Origin: an uncultured Lachnospiraceae bacterium
GTDB taxonomy: Bacteria; Bacillota; Clostridia; Lachnospirales; Lachnospiraceae
Assembly: GCA_902789665.1 (NCBI GenBank)
Contig: CADAOY010000002.1
Coordinates: 1 to 64,000 of the forward strand
Length of the DNA stretch: 64,000 nt
Direction: 5' to 3'
A program made the position numbers and the translations under genes. Each line of letters starts with the position of its first letter. The stretch's first letter is position 1. Below are positions 6,932 through 15,124 of the stretch, piece after piece. A model generated the notes under the pieces. It was not told the DNA's origin. It did not search any database and saw only the letters and a program-made list of their open reading frames with translations.

Positions 6932-9463
6932 ATGAGACTGTCATTTAGTACAAACGGCTGGGATGATTTTGACTGGACTGACTTTTACGTAACAGCCCAG
7001 GACGTGCAGTTCCAGGGAATTGAAATTCATAATATCAAGAAGGAGATTTTTTCAGGCAAGAATCGTCCTTTCAACAACGAGCAGATAGTTGAGACCGCTC
7101 GCAAAATCGCCGGCATGCACCTTTCAATACCGTGTATCGATGCAACCTGCGATATTGCTGACGCTGACAAAATCGACGCCAACGTAGAAGAGATTAAGGA
7201 ATACATTCGTATTGCCCATATTCTTCACTGCCCTGCAATCAGATTAAGAGCAGGCAAGGAAGTTTCAGGTGAAGAGATTTCAGATGAGCCTGTAATTGAA
7301 TGTATCAACAGAACTTACAGGGAAGCAGATAATAACGGAGTAAGCCTTCTTATTGAAACAGTTGGACCTTATGCTGATTCTGAAAGACTTCACAATGTGC
7401 TTAATGTTTTCGCAAGAGATAATGTTGCAGCACTTTGGGATTTACATCATACAGTTCGTAATGGTGGCGAGACACCGGAGCAGACAATTCAGAATCTGGG
7501 TGCATATGTTAAACATGTACATATCAAGGATTCAAAGGAAACAGCAGATGGTTATGAATATGATCTTTGCGGAGAGGGTACACTTCCAATTGATGACTTC
7601 ATGAGAGCATTAAGATCCATTAATTATGATGGCTTTGTATCTCTTGAGTGGATTCCATCATGGATGCCTGAATTAAGTGACGCCGGCATTGTATTCCCAC
7701 ACTTCGTTAACTTCATGTCCAAATATAAACAGGAAGCAATTCTTGCAGAGGATGGCCTTTATACCAATAAGGCGGGAACCGGGTATTTTGTCTGGAAGAA
7801 GGAAGAGATTATTGATAAGACCTTCCCTCAGGTTCTTGATAAAATGGTTGAGGAATTCCCTGAGCAGTATGCTTTCAGATATACAACACTTGATTATACA
7901 AGAACATATTCACAGTTCAGAGATGACGTGGATGCTTTTGCAAGAACACTGATTGCGCTTGGTGTTAAGCAGGGTACACATGTTGCAATCTGGGCAACCA
8001 ACGTGCCACAGTGGTATATCTCATTCTGGGCTTGCTGCCGTATCGGTGCGGTTTTAGTTACAATGAATACCGCTTACAAAATCCACGAGGCGGAATATCT
8101 GCTCCGTAACTCAGATACTCACACGCTGATTTTGATAGATGGTTTCAGAGATTCATGTTATAAGGATATAATTCAGGAACTTGTTGTTGAACTTAAGGAC
8201 AATGTTCCGGGTAAGGCTATTCACTCAAAGAGACTTCCTTTCCTTCGTCACGTTATCAACGTGTCATCCAAGCAGCCTGGCTGCTTAACATGGGAAGAGG
8301 CTCTTAAACTTGGTGAGAGCGTTCCAATCGAGGAAGTATATCGTCGCTCAAGTCTTGTTGACAAGCATGATGTATGTAACATGCAGTATACATCAGGTAC
8401 TACAGGCTTCCCTAAGGGCGTTATGCTTACTCACTACAATGTAGTAAATAATGGTAAATGTATCGGCGACAGAATGGACTTATCCACCGCAGACAGAATG
8501 ATGATTCAGGTGCCTATGTTCCACTGTTTCGGTATGGTACTTGCCATGACAGCGTCAATGACTCACGGCGTAACCATATCACCGATTCCATATTTCTCAA
8601 CAAAGCCGGCACTTGCCTGCATTAATCAGGAAAAAATCACCTGCTTCCACGGTGTTCCTACAATGTTTATTGCAATGCTTGAACATGAGGACTTCCCGAA
8701 GACAGATTTCTCTCACATGAGAACCGGTATCATGGCAGGTTCGCCATGTCCAATCTCAGTTATGCAGGAAGTTGTTGATAAGATGCATATGACTGAAATC
8801 ACCATCGTTTATGGTCAGACTGAGGCATCACCTGGATGTACAATGAGTAAGGCTGATGACCCGCTTGAAGTCAGAGTTAATACTGTAGGTGGTCCACTTC
8901 CTGGCGTTGAGTGTAAGATTGTGGATCCTGAAACAGGCGAAGAATTACCGGATGGTGAAAATGGTGAATTCGTGGCAAGAGGCTATAACATCATGAAAGG
9001 TTATTACAAGATGCCTCAGGCTACAGCACAGGCTATCGATAAAGATGGCTGGCTTCACACAGGTGACCTTGCCTGCAGAACTCCTGAAGGGAACTTCCGT
9101 ATCACAGGTCGTCTTAAGGATATGATCATCAGAGGTGGTGAGAATATTTATCCTAAGGAAATCGAGGAATTCATTTATACTTATGATAAGGTTAAGGACG
9201 TTCAGGTTATCGGCGTTCCTGATGAACAGCTTGGTGAAGAGATTATGGCCTGCGTTATTCCTAAGGAAGATACAGAACTTACCAAGGAAGAGATACAGCA
9301 GTATGTAAGAGACCATATGGCTAAGCATAAGGTTCCTAAGTATGTTGATATCGTGGATTCCTTCCCGATGAATGCGGCAGGTAAGATTCTTAAGTATAAG
9401 ATGAGAGAAGATGCGGTTAAGAAATATAATCTTGCGAAGGCAGATAGTATAGAGACAGCATAA
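6932..9463 (+). CDS. Fusion of sugar-isomerase-type TIM barrel and AMP-forming acyl-CoA ligase
   Basis: 843 residues. Residues 1-~265 are an AP-endonuclease-2/sugar phosphate isomerase barrel with candidate metal ligands in LLIETVGPY, ALWDLHH, HVHIKDSK and VSLEWIPSW. Residues ~290-840 are a complete adenylate-forming ligase: phosphate loop YTSGTTGFPKGVMLTH, YGQTEASPG, GWLHTGDLA, GRLKDMIIRGGENIYPKEIEE and the C-terminal lysine in AAGKILKYK. Such ligases make acyl-CoA from an acid, ATP and CoA; the closest flavour is medium/long-chain acyl-CoA synthetase. A ribosome-binding site GAGGAG overlaps the end of the LeuA-like gene, so the two are co-translated under the Leu T-box. The acid and sugar substrates are unknown. 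Confidence 0.85.
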   Translation: MRLSFSTNGWDDFDWTDFYVTAQDVQFQGIEIHNIKKEIFSGKNRPFNNEQIVETARKIAGMHLSIPCIDATCDIADADKIDANVEEIKEYIRIAHILHCPAIRLRAGKEVSGEEISDEPVIECINRTYREADNNGVSLLIETVGPYADSERLHNVLNVFARDNVAALWDLHHTVRNGGETPEQTIQNLGAYVKHVHIKDSKETADGYEYDLCGEGTLPIDDFMRALRSINYDGFVSLEWIPSWMPELSDAGIVFPHFVNFMSKYKQEAILAEDGLYTNKAGTGYFVWKKEEIIDKTFPQVLDKMVEEFPEQYAFRYTTLDYTRTYSQFRDDVDAFARTLIALGVKQGTHVAIWATNVPQWYISFWACCRIGAVLVTMNTAYKIHEAEYLLRNSDTHTLILIDGFRDSCYKDIIQELVVELKDNVPGKAIHSKRLPFLRHVINVSSKQPGCLTWEEALKLGESVPIEEVYRRSSLVDKHDVCNMQYTSGTTGFPKGVMLTHYNVVNNGKCIGDRMDLSTADRMMIQVPMFHCFGMVLAMTASMTHGVTISPIPYFSTKPALACINQEKITCFHGVPTMFIAMLEHEDFPKTDFSHMRTGIMAGSPCPISVMQEVVDKMHMTEITIVYGQTEASPGCTMSKADDPLEVRVNTVGGPLPGVECKIVDPETGEELPDGENGEFVARGYNIMKGYYKMPQATAQAIDKDGWLHTGDLACRTPEGNFRITGRLKDMIIRGGENIYPKEIEEFIYTYDKVKDVQVIGVPDEQLGEEIMACVIPKEDTELTKEEIQQYVRDHMAKHKVPKYVDIVDSFPMNAAGKILKYKMREDAVKKYNLAKADSIETA

Positions 9464-9468
9464 TATGG

Positions 9469-9502
9469 CGAGTAGGGCTTTAAAGCTCTACTCGTTTTTT
9501 TT
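9469..9502 (+). terminator. Rho-independent terminator of the T-box operon
   Basis: CGAGTAG (9469-9475) pairs with CTACTCG (9488-9494); the intervening GCTTTAAAGC extends the stem. Eight or more T residues follow. The stem is the same as that at 4342. Confidence 0.92.
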
Positions 9503-9645
9503 ATGCCTGCCCGCCCGCGTTGCCTGCCGCCCCGCGCTCTTTCGCGCCCTGCCTGTGCCGCCGCGCAACGTCCTTCCCCTCCGCACCCATCATGCCTGCC
9601 CGCCCCCGCGTAGCGGGGGTGGGTAGGCAGCCGGCCGCCGGTGTG
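9503..9645. repeat. Very GC-rich intergenic island with a 17-bp hairpin
   Basis: About 140 bases of mostly G and C in an otherwise AT-rich region. TGCCTGCCCGCC occurs twice (9504 and 9593). The second copy forms the left arm of a hairpin, 9593-9609 against 9613-9629, that pairs over 17 positions with two G-T wobbles and a 3-base loop. There is no T tract, so it is not an ordinary terminator. It lies between the operon terminator and the cca promoter, and resembles a REP-type palindromic unit. No gene is supported here. Confidence 0.75.
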
Positions 9646-9652
9646 ATATAAT
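9644..9652 (+). promoter_or_regulatory. Extended -10 promoter directly at the cca start codon
   Basis: TGATATAAT is an extended -10. Its last base is 7 bases before the A of the cca ATG (9659), so transcription is expected to start at or next to the ATG. There is no Shine-Dalgarno upstream (sequence ACCCTC). This implies a leaderless mRNA. Confidence 0.6.
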
Positions 9653-9658
9653 ACCCTC

Positions 9659-10981
9659 ATGAAGATACAGTTACCGAAAAACGTTAAATATATAATTGAT
9701 AAACTCTATGACGCAGGCTTTGAAGCCTATGCCGTTGGCGGATGCGTAAGAGACTCACTTATGGGAGTGGCGCCTAAGGACTGGGATATAACGACCAACG
9801 CTCTTCCTGAGGATGTGAAGAAGATATTCTCCCATACCATCGACACAGGAATCAAGCATGGCACCGTATCGGTTCTTCTTGATAAGGTGATATATGAAAT
9901 TACCACCTACAGAATTGACGGCGAATATAAAGACCACAGACATCCAGAGACGGTGACTTACAGCAGGGTTCTTAAGGAAGATCTGTTAAGGCGTGATTTT
10001 ACAATTAATGCTATGGCCTATAATGATAAAGAAGGTCTGGTGGATGAATTCGGAGGTCAGGAAGACCTTAAAAAAGGAATTATCCGCTGCGTAGGTGTGC
10101 CTAAAGACAGGTTCACTGAAGATGCGCTTCGTATTATGAGAGCATCAAGATTTGCGGCAACGCTGGGCTTTGATATTGATGAGGGCACCTGCGAGGCCAT
10201 GAAGGAACTCTCTGGCAATCTTAAATATATAAGCGCTGAGAGAATTCAGGCAGAGTTAATTAAAACAATTACTTCAGGTAATCCGGCAGAACTGATAAGG
10301 ATGTATGAACTTGGAATCACCAAAGTAATTCTTCCAATCTGGGATGAGATGATGGAGTGCGAGCAGCATAATCCCAATCATATGTATACTGTTGGCATGC
10401 ATACAATTAAGGCTATGGAAGGTGTGCATAATGACAAAATCCTCCGGCTCACCATGCTCTTTCACGACAGTGCAAAGCCTGAATGCAAGACTACGGGGGA
10501 TGACGGAGTGGATCACTTCAAAGGCCATCCTGCAAAAAGCGCGGAAAATGTTAAACGCATCTTAAGAGAACTTAAGATGGATAATGATACTATTGATAAA
10601 GTTTCAACTTTGGTTTCAATTCATGATACAAGAGTTGAGGCTACACCTAAGGCATTCAGACGTTTTATGAATAAGGTGGGAGAAAAAGCATTCCCATACT
10701 TTTTTGAGGTGCAAAGGGCGGATATTTTGGCTCAGAGCGATTACAGACGTGAAGAAAAACTTGCGCTGGTTGATGCTTATGAGAATGTCTATAATGAGAT
10801 AATAAAAGCAAAGGACTGCTTTACTCTTAAGGATCTTGCTGTAAATGGCAGGGATCTGATTGAGAGAGGAATTAATCCGGGGCCGGATTTTAAAAGAATT
10901 CTGGATGAGATGTTAAGCGATGTAATTGATAATCCTGAGCATAATGATAAAACATATCTTATGAGCACATATGTGAAATAG
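9659..10981 (+). CDS. cca: CCA tRNA nucleotidyltransferase
   Basis: 440 residues. It adds or repairs the 3' CCA end of tRNAs. The N-terminal nucleotidyltransferase head has AVGGCVRDSLMG and the metal pair DWDITTNA (about residues 22-50). RRDFTINAMAY and the EDALRIMRASRFA element follow. The central HD-type region (MLFHDSAKP) and a C-terminal segment complete a bacterial class II enzyme. The N terminus MKIQLPKNV is typical, so the start at 9659 is right even though it lacks a Shine-Dalgarno. The tRNA-Ser gene in this window does not encode CCA, so the enzyme is needed for it. A PEGA lipoprotein gene follows 8 bases later. Confidence 0.95.
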   Translation: MKIQLPKNVKYIIDKLYDAGFEAYAVGGCVRDSLMGVAPKDWDITTNALPEDVKKIFSHTIDTGIKHGTVSVLLDKVIYEITTYRIDGEYKDHRHPETVTYSRVLKEDLLRRDFTINAMAYNDKEGLVDEFGGQEDLKKGIIRCVGVPKDRFTEDALRIMRASRFAATLGFDIDEGTCEAMKELSGNLKYISAERIQAELIKTITSGNPAELIRMYELGITKVILPIWDEMMECEQHNPNHMYTVGMHTIKAMEGVHNDKILRLTMLFHDSAKPECKTTGDDGVDHFKGHPAKSAENVKRILRELKMDNDTIDKVSTLVSIHDTRVEATPKAFRRFMNKVGEKAFPYFFEVQRADILAQSDYRREEKLALVDAYENVYNEIIKAKDCFTLKDLAVNGRDLIERGINPGPDFKRILDEMLSDVIDNPEHNDKTYLMSTYVK

Positions 10982-10989
10982 GGCGAAAA

Positions 10990-12570
10990 ATGAGATTAAA
11001 AGTAGCTATCAAAAGAATATTAATGCCGGTTATGGCGCTTGGAGTTCTTGTATTTGTCTGCGGCTGTAACGGAAGTCAGAAGCCGGATGATGAGTTTGTC
11101 ACAGGCACTCCTGCAGAGGTTGTGAATCAGATAAATTATATTTATGATGATACGGCAATTCTTATAAAGACAGATCCGGACAGCAGCAGTCTTAAGTTTC
11201 AGAATCTTGAGACGGGACTAAGATATACTCTTACCTATGACGGAACCACCACTATGTATGACAGGTATGGCGCTGTGGTTTCGGCAAATCAGCTCTCAAC
11301 TGGAGGAATCTATAATATCAATTTCAACAGTGACAGCAAGAAACTTCTTTCCATGAGTTTCGATAATTCTTTCAGTGTTGATACACATATCGATAATTTT
11401 GAAATAAATGATCTTCAGACCAAAATCAGCTACATGGGAGATAAATATACCATTGATGATTATGCTGTGGTACTTTCAGGTAATGATTCCCTTGATTTAA
11501 TTGAGCTTCAGGAAGGAGACGAGATAACCGCATATACCAAAGACCACAGGCTGTATTCAATTGCAGTTGATAAGGGGCATGGCTATCTTCGTCTTATTAA
11601 TGATACATATTTTGTGGATGGCTTCATTGAAGTTGGAAACAGCATAATTCACAGAATTACAGAAGGTATGGTACTGACTGTTCCGGAAGGAAGTTATACG
11701 GTAAGACTTACCAATGACGGCGCCGAGGGTGTTAAGAGTGTTACCATTGGACGAGGACAGGAAGTGACCCTGGATCTTTCTGACATTGAAGTAGAGATTA
11801 AATATGGAACCATCTTCTTTGTTACAGAGCCTGAAGGGGCAACGGTCTATATTGATGGTGAGAAGGTGTCCACGACAGAAGGTGTGGAACTTGAGTATGG
11901 CGTTCATCAGGTTATTACAAGGGCTGACGGATATGTGACAAAGTCAAATTATATCAATGTGGGTTCTGCATCTGCGTCAATAGTGCTTAGTCTTGAAAAG
12001 GCTGATGACAATAAAGTAGATTACAGCGCTGATGCAGATAATAATAACTCTTCGAATACTGCGAATAATGCTAATGGCACTAATAACGCAAACAATACTG
12101 CTAATACTGTTAATAATACCAATGGTACGATTAATGGAACAACCAATGGTACAACAAACGGAACGGCCAATGGCACAAATACAGGAACCGCAAACGCAGC
12201 GACTAATGGAACTGCTAATATTGGCGGTAATATAACTCAGGGCGAAAAGGTTGATAATACCAATAATAATATATCTGCAACCAACTCCCAGGGCGGCAAC
12301 ACGACCATAGTTCCAACGGATAGTAATTCACAGACCATATCCACATCAGATAACGGATGTAAGGTATATGTGGATGCCCCACAGGGAGCAGAAGTTTATG
12401 CTGATGGAAACTATATCGGAATTGCTCCGACATCCATGCCGATTCATACGGGACAAATGGTTATAACACTGCGTATGACGGGCTATCAGACACGCAGTTA
12501 TACACTGAATTTTGAGACAGATAAGGCCGATGTGAGATACTCATTCTCTGAATTGACGAAAATTGAGTAA
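10990..12570 (+). CDS. PEGA-domain lipoprotein with Asn/Thr-rich linker
   Basis: 526 residues. A lipoprotein signal ends near residue 27 (LVFVCGCNGS, lipobox Cys), so the protein is probably anchored on the outer face of the membrane. Residues ~60-270 are a beta-rich region of unknown type. Two PEGA-like repeats follow: one at ~277-335 (TEPEGATVYIDGEKV) and one at ~460-520 (DAPQGAEVYADGNYIGIAPT). They are separated by a ~90-residue linker built from Asn, Thr, Gly and Ala. PEGA domains occur on surface proteins and are thought to bind cell-wall or other surface components. A ribosome-binding site (AGGGCG) lies just ahead. It is probably co-transcribed with cca. Confidence 0.8.
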   Translation: MRLKVAIKRILMPVMALGVLVFVCGCNGSQKPDDEFVTGTPAEVVNQINYIYDDTAILIKTDPDSSSLKFQNLETGLRYTLTYDGTTTMYDRYGAVVSANQLSTGGIYNINFNSDSKKLLSMSFDNSFSVDTHIDNFEINDLQTKISYMGDKYTIDDYAVVLSGNDSLDLIELQEGDEITAYTKDHRLYSIAVDKGHGYLRLINDTYFVDGFIEVGNSIIHRITEGMVLTVPEGSYTVRLTNDGAEGVKSVTIGRGQEVTLDLSDIEVEIKYGTIFFVTEPEGATVYIDGEKVSTTEGVELEYGVHQVITRADGYVTKSNYINVGSASASIVLSLEKADDNKVDYSADADNNNSSNTANNANGTNNANNTANTVNNTNGTINGTTNGTTNGTANGTNTGTANAATNGTANIGGNITQGEKVDNTNNNISATNSQGGNTTIVPTDSNSQTISTSDNGCKVYVDAPQGAEVYADGNYIGIAPTSMPIHTGQMVITLRMTGYQTRSYTLNFETDKADVRYSFSELTKIE

Positions 12571-12580
12571 AAATAATCTA

Positions 12581-12616
12581 AAAAATGCCTAAAATCCTTG
12601 ATTTTATCGCATTTTT
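12581..12616 (+). terminator. Terminator after the PEGA lipoprotein gene
   Basis: Nested stems AAAAATGC/GCATTTTT (12581-12588, 12609-12616) and TAAAATC/GATTTTA (12590-12596, 12600-12606). It ends in a T run and directly abuts the HU promoter. Confidence 0.85.
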
Positions 12617-12618
12617 CC

Positions 12619-12646
12619 TTGACAAAACACTAGATTTTTATATAAT
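12619..12646 (+). promoter_or_regulatory. Promoter of the HU gene
   Basis: TTGACA (12619-12624) and TATAAT (12641-12646), both perfect consensus, 16 bases apart; a strong vegetative promoter as expected for an abundant protein. Confidence 0.9.
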
Positions 12647-12712
12647 GAATTATAGATGACTTAGGTGAGTCACCGTAGTAAAAAGATGTATTATTAATAG
12701 GAGGAGTTCAAA

Positions 12713-12991
12713 ATGAACAAGACAGAATTAGTAGCAGCTATCGCTGACAAGGCAAAGATCTCAAAGAAAGATGCTGAAGCAGCAGTTAAGGCTTTCACAG
12801 AAGTAGTTACAAAGGAACTTAAGAAGGGTGGAAAGATCCAGTTAGTTGGTTTCGGTACATTCGAAGTTGCTAAGAGAGCAGCTAGAGAGGGTAGAAATCC
12901 TCAGACAGGTAAGACAATGAAGATTAAAGCTTCAAAGGCTCCTAAGTTCAAAGCTGGTAAGGCTTTAAAGGATGCTGTTAATGCTAAATAA
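12713..12991 (+). CDS. hup: HU-family DNA-binding protein
   Basis: 92 residues, the normal HU length. It bends and compacts DNA as a dimer. The start MNKTELVAAIADKA and the arm GFGTFEVAKRAAREGRNPQT are diagnostic of HU/IHF; the latter holds the Arg/Pro tip that intercalates in DNA. An AGGAGG ribosome-binding site and a perfect consensus promoter point to high expression. It precedes rqcP and a divIC-like gene, an order close to the Bacillus yabO-divIC neighbourhood. A terminator follows. Confidence 0.97.
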   Translation: MNKTELVAAIADKAKISKKDAEAAVKAFTEVVTKELKKGGKIQLVGFGTFEVAKRAAREGRNPQTGKTMKIKASKAPKFKAGKALKDAVNAK

Positions 12992-13016
12992 GATGATTGT
13001 TTAATATGAACATCAG

Positions 13017-13045
13017 AGGCAGCCATTTTCATGGCTGCCTTTTCC
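13017..13045 (+). terminator. Terminator of the HU gene
   Basis: AGGCAGCCA (13017-13025) pairs with TGGCTGCCT (13032-13040), then TTTCC TTT. A perfect 9-bp stem with a 6-base loop. Confidence 0.9.
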
Positions 13046-13132
13046 TTTATATCCGTGACTTGTGCCAGGTTACATAAATTGACACAAAATATAGTATAAT
13101 GCGTTAACATAAAATGACTAAGGAGGCCAATT

Positions 13133-13375
13133 ATGAGATTAGATAAGTTTCTTAAAGTATCCAGATTAATAAAGAGAAGAACCGTTGCCAACGAGGCCTG
13201 CGACGCCGGCAGGATCAGTGTGAACGGTAAAGTGTGCAAGGCCTCATATGAGGTAAAAGTAGGGGATATCATTACTATCAAGTTCGGCGACAGAGACCTT
13301 GTTGCCAGGGTTTTATCCCTTCAGGAGACCATTCATAAAGAAGATGCCAAAGATATGTATGAGATAATTGTATAA
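13133..13375 (+). CDS. rqcP: S4-domain RNA-binding protein RqcP
   Basis: 80 residues consisting of one S4 domain: MRLDKFLKVSRLIKRRTVAN, then the GRISVNGKV turn. It fits RqcP (YabO in Bacillus), which binds the 50S subunit with RqcH during alanine tailing in ribosome quality control; the related Hsp15 family is the alternative, but size and gene neighbourhood favour RqcP. The ribosome-binding site is AAGGAGG. It lies between HU and a divIC-like gene as in many Firmicutes. Confidence 0.88.
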   Translation: MRLDKFLKVSRLIKRRTVANEACDAGRISVNGKVCKASYEVKVGDIITIKFGDRDLVARVLSLQETIHKEDAKDMYEIIV

Positions 13376-13427
13376 AAATATTTTGAAATTTTGTTAAAAA
13401 TGGTTAACGTAAAATTATTTATTTTAG

Positions 13428-13455
13428 TTGACGTAATAATTAAATATGCTATAAT
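13428..13455 (+). promoter_or_regulatory. Promoter of the divIC-like gene
   Basis: TTGACG (13428-13433) and TATAAT (13450-13455) with 16 bases between and a TG one base before the -10 (extended -10). Confidence 0.8.
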
Positions 13456-13523
13456 AATTATGTTAACGCGCTAAAGCACGTGACAAGTATATTTGTGTAT
13501 TTGGCTGGAGGTTATTGTAGCAG

Positions 13524-13856
13524 ATGGCATCAAGAGGCAGACGCAGAGCTTCTTCATATAAGTGGAAGAAACCGGATTTCATGAAGAATAGCCGTAAGAG
13601 CTTGATTCTTGTAATCGTTCTTGTATTTTTATTCTCATCCTGGTTTTTATACAGTTCCCATAAGTTAAGAGTTCAGAACGCTCAGAGCGAAGAGAAAATT
13701 GAATATTATCAGACTCTGATCAGTAAAGAAGAAGACAGGGCAGAGCAGATAGCTCAGTTCGAGAAGGAAGCTCAGACAACTAAATACATAGAGGAAGTTG
13801 CAAGAGTTAAATTCGGACTGGTTAAGGATAAAGAAATTATATTCAGAGCAGAATAA
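13524..13856 (+). CDS. divIC: Septum formation initiator family protein (FtsL/DivIC-type)
   Basis: 110 residues. A short basic cytoplasmic tail is followed by a single membrane helix at about 27-45 (SLILVIVLVFLFSSWFLY) and a coiled coil to ~85, ending with the hallmark YIEEVARVKFGLVKDKE. DivIC partners FtsL and DivIB in activating septal wall synthesis. The order hup-rqcP-divIC supports the name, though FtsL-type paralogues look alike. The GGAGG lies 12 bases before the ATG, a little far; no closer start is in frame. Confidence 0.85.
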   Translation: MASRGRRRASSYKWKKPDFMKNSRKSLILVIVLVFLFSSWFLYSSHKLRVQNAQSEEKIEYYQTLISKEEDRAEQIAQFEKEAQTTKYIEEVARVKFGLVKDKEIIFRAE

Positions 13857-13897
13857 CAAGCGGCGCGGTAATAAATCCGAGTCGCTTTTGCTTTATA

Positions 13898-13906
13898 TGT
13901 TATAAT
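13898..13906 (+). promoter_or_regulatory. Possible extended -10 promoter for the membrane-protein genes
   Basis: TGTTATAAT forms an extended -10 about 35 bases before the start at 13940; no good -35 is visible. A weak hairpin with arms AAGCG/CGCTT (13859-13886) upstream may end the divIC transcript. Confidence 0.4.
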
Positions 13907-13939
13907 AAATAAAAGCAACAAATGATGACAGGAGCATTT

Positions 13940-15124
13940 ATGAAAAGTTTCAAGTTTGAGAATAAGATTTATGAGTGGATTTCAAAGAATCTCTTATTAA
14001 TCGGAATGATACTGGTTACAGTTTTATCTTTCTATTTCAGATTCATAATGAAGGAGTTTGAAAGCGGAGATTTACAGGCTTATTTGATTCCATGGTATAA
14101 AGATATAAGTAATCTTGGTGGATTTAAGGCTTTATCAACTCAGGTAGGTAATTATGGTATTCCGTATCAGACTCTGATAGCTATTATGACGTATCTGCCG
14201 GTAACATCGGTAGCTGCATATAAAATTACTTCAATAATTTTTGACTATGCAATCTGTATCCTTATTGCCGGATTTGCAAATAAATTAACAGGCAGTAAAT
14301 TGCTGGCAGGTGTTGCATATATTATCACAGTTATTAATCCTGTAATCTTTATGAATTCTTCTGTGTGGGGACAGTGTGATTCGATTTTTACATTCTTTTG
14401 TCTTTTGTGTATTTATGGGCTTGTAGAGGAAAAGTTTAATCTCGCATTTATTGCATATGGAGTCGCTTTTGCGTTTAAACTTCAGGCTGTGTTTATTCTT
14501 CCATTTGTACTTTTTTATATTTTTTACAAAAAGAAAACATCAATCATAAACTTTTTTTGGATACCTGTTATGATGACAGTTCTTAGTATAGGTGGTTTAA
14601 TAAATGGAAGAACCATAGTCGAGGTATTTAAAATATACTTCTATCAGGTTCAGGAGTATCCACTAGTATCTTATAATTACCCATCAATCTGGATCTTTCT
14701 TACGGACAACAGAAATGAGAGCAATTATCCATTTATATCTCCATATTGCATGGCTGTTGCTGTCGTAGCCTTGGGATTGCTGGTTTTATGGATTGTAAAA
14801 TCCGACCTCAAAATCGACAAAAAGAAACTGATTTATATAGCTTTTATTATGTCCTATACTACAGTATTTTTCCTGCCAAGCATGCATGAAAGATACAGTT
14901 ATATCTATATAATCCTTGGACTTCTCATCGTAATTATTGATAAGAAAACGATACCGGCGTATATCGGACTGCTAATGCTTGATTTCCAGACATATGGATA
15001 TTATCTGTTTGCACTGACCATTATGCCGTGGATAGTCTTGTCGATTATTAATCTCGCATGCTTTATATATTATTGTTACAGATTTAGTCAGTATTGTAGA
15101 ATAAGTGTTGATAATGAAGAATAA
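13940..15124 (+). CDS. Polytopic membrane protein, probable GT-C glycosyltransferase
   Basis: 394 residues with about 9-10 membrane helices. Two features recall lipid-sugar-dependent mannosyl/glucosyl transferases of the GT-C type: an acidic residue after the first helix in FESGDLQAYLIPWY, and SSVWGQCDSIFTFFC plus SMHERYSYIY later. Such enzymes move sugars from polyprenyl phosphate carriers outside the membrane. Start choice: ATGs at 13922 and 13925 precede the AGGAG at 13930-13934, so the ATG at 13940 is preferred. It overlaps the next membrane protein gene and forms a unit with it. Confidence 0.7.
   Translation: MKSFKFENKIYEWISKNLLLIGMILVTVLSFYFRFIMKEFESGDLQAYLIPWYKDISNLGGFKALSTQVGNYGIPYQTLIAIMTYLPVTSVAAYKITSIIFDYAICILIAGFANKLTGSKLLAGVAYIITVINPVIFMNSSVWGQCDSIFTFFCLLCIYGLVEEKFNLAFIAYGVAFAFKLQAVFILPFVLFYIFYKKKTSIINFFWIPVMMTVLSIGGLINGRTIVEVFKIYFYQVQEYPLVSYNYPSIWIFLTDNRNESNYPFISPYCMAVAVVALGLLVLWIVKSDLKIDKKKLIYIAFIMSYTTVFFLPSMHERYSYIYIILGLLIVIIDKKTIPAYIGLLMLDFQTYGYYLFALTIMPWIVLSIINLACFIYYCYRFSQYCRISVDNEE

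Noticed and set aside
9202..9660. Minus-strand open frame across the GC-rich island
   Set aside because: It covers the end of the ligase gene and the island; its proline/arginine-rich translation is a product of GC-rich repeats, and there is no family match or start site.
13079..13100. TTGACA and TATAAT before rqcP as a promoter
   Set aside because: They are only 10 bases apart, too close for a sigma-70-type promoter; the -10 may work with another element but I could not support one.
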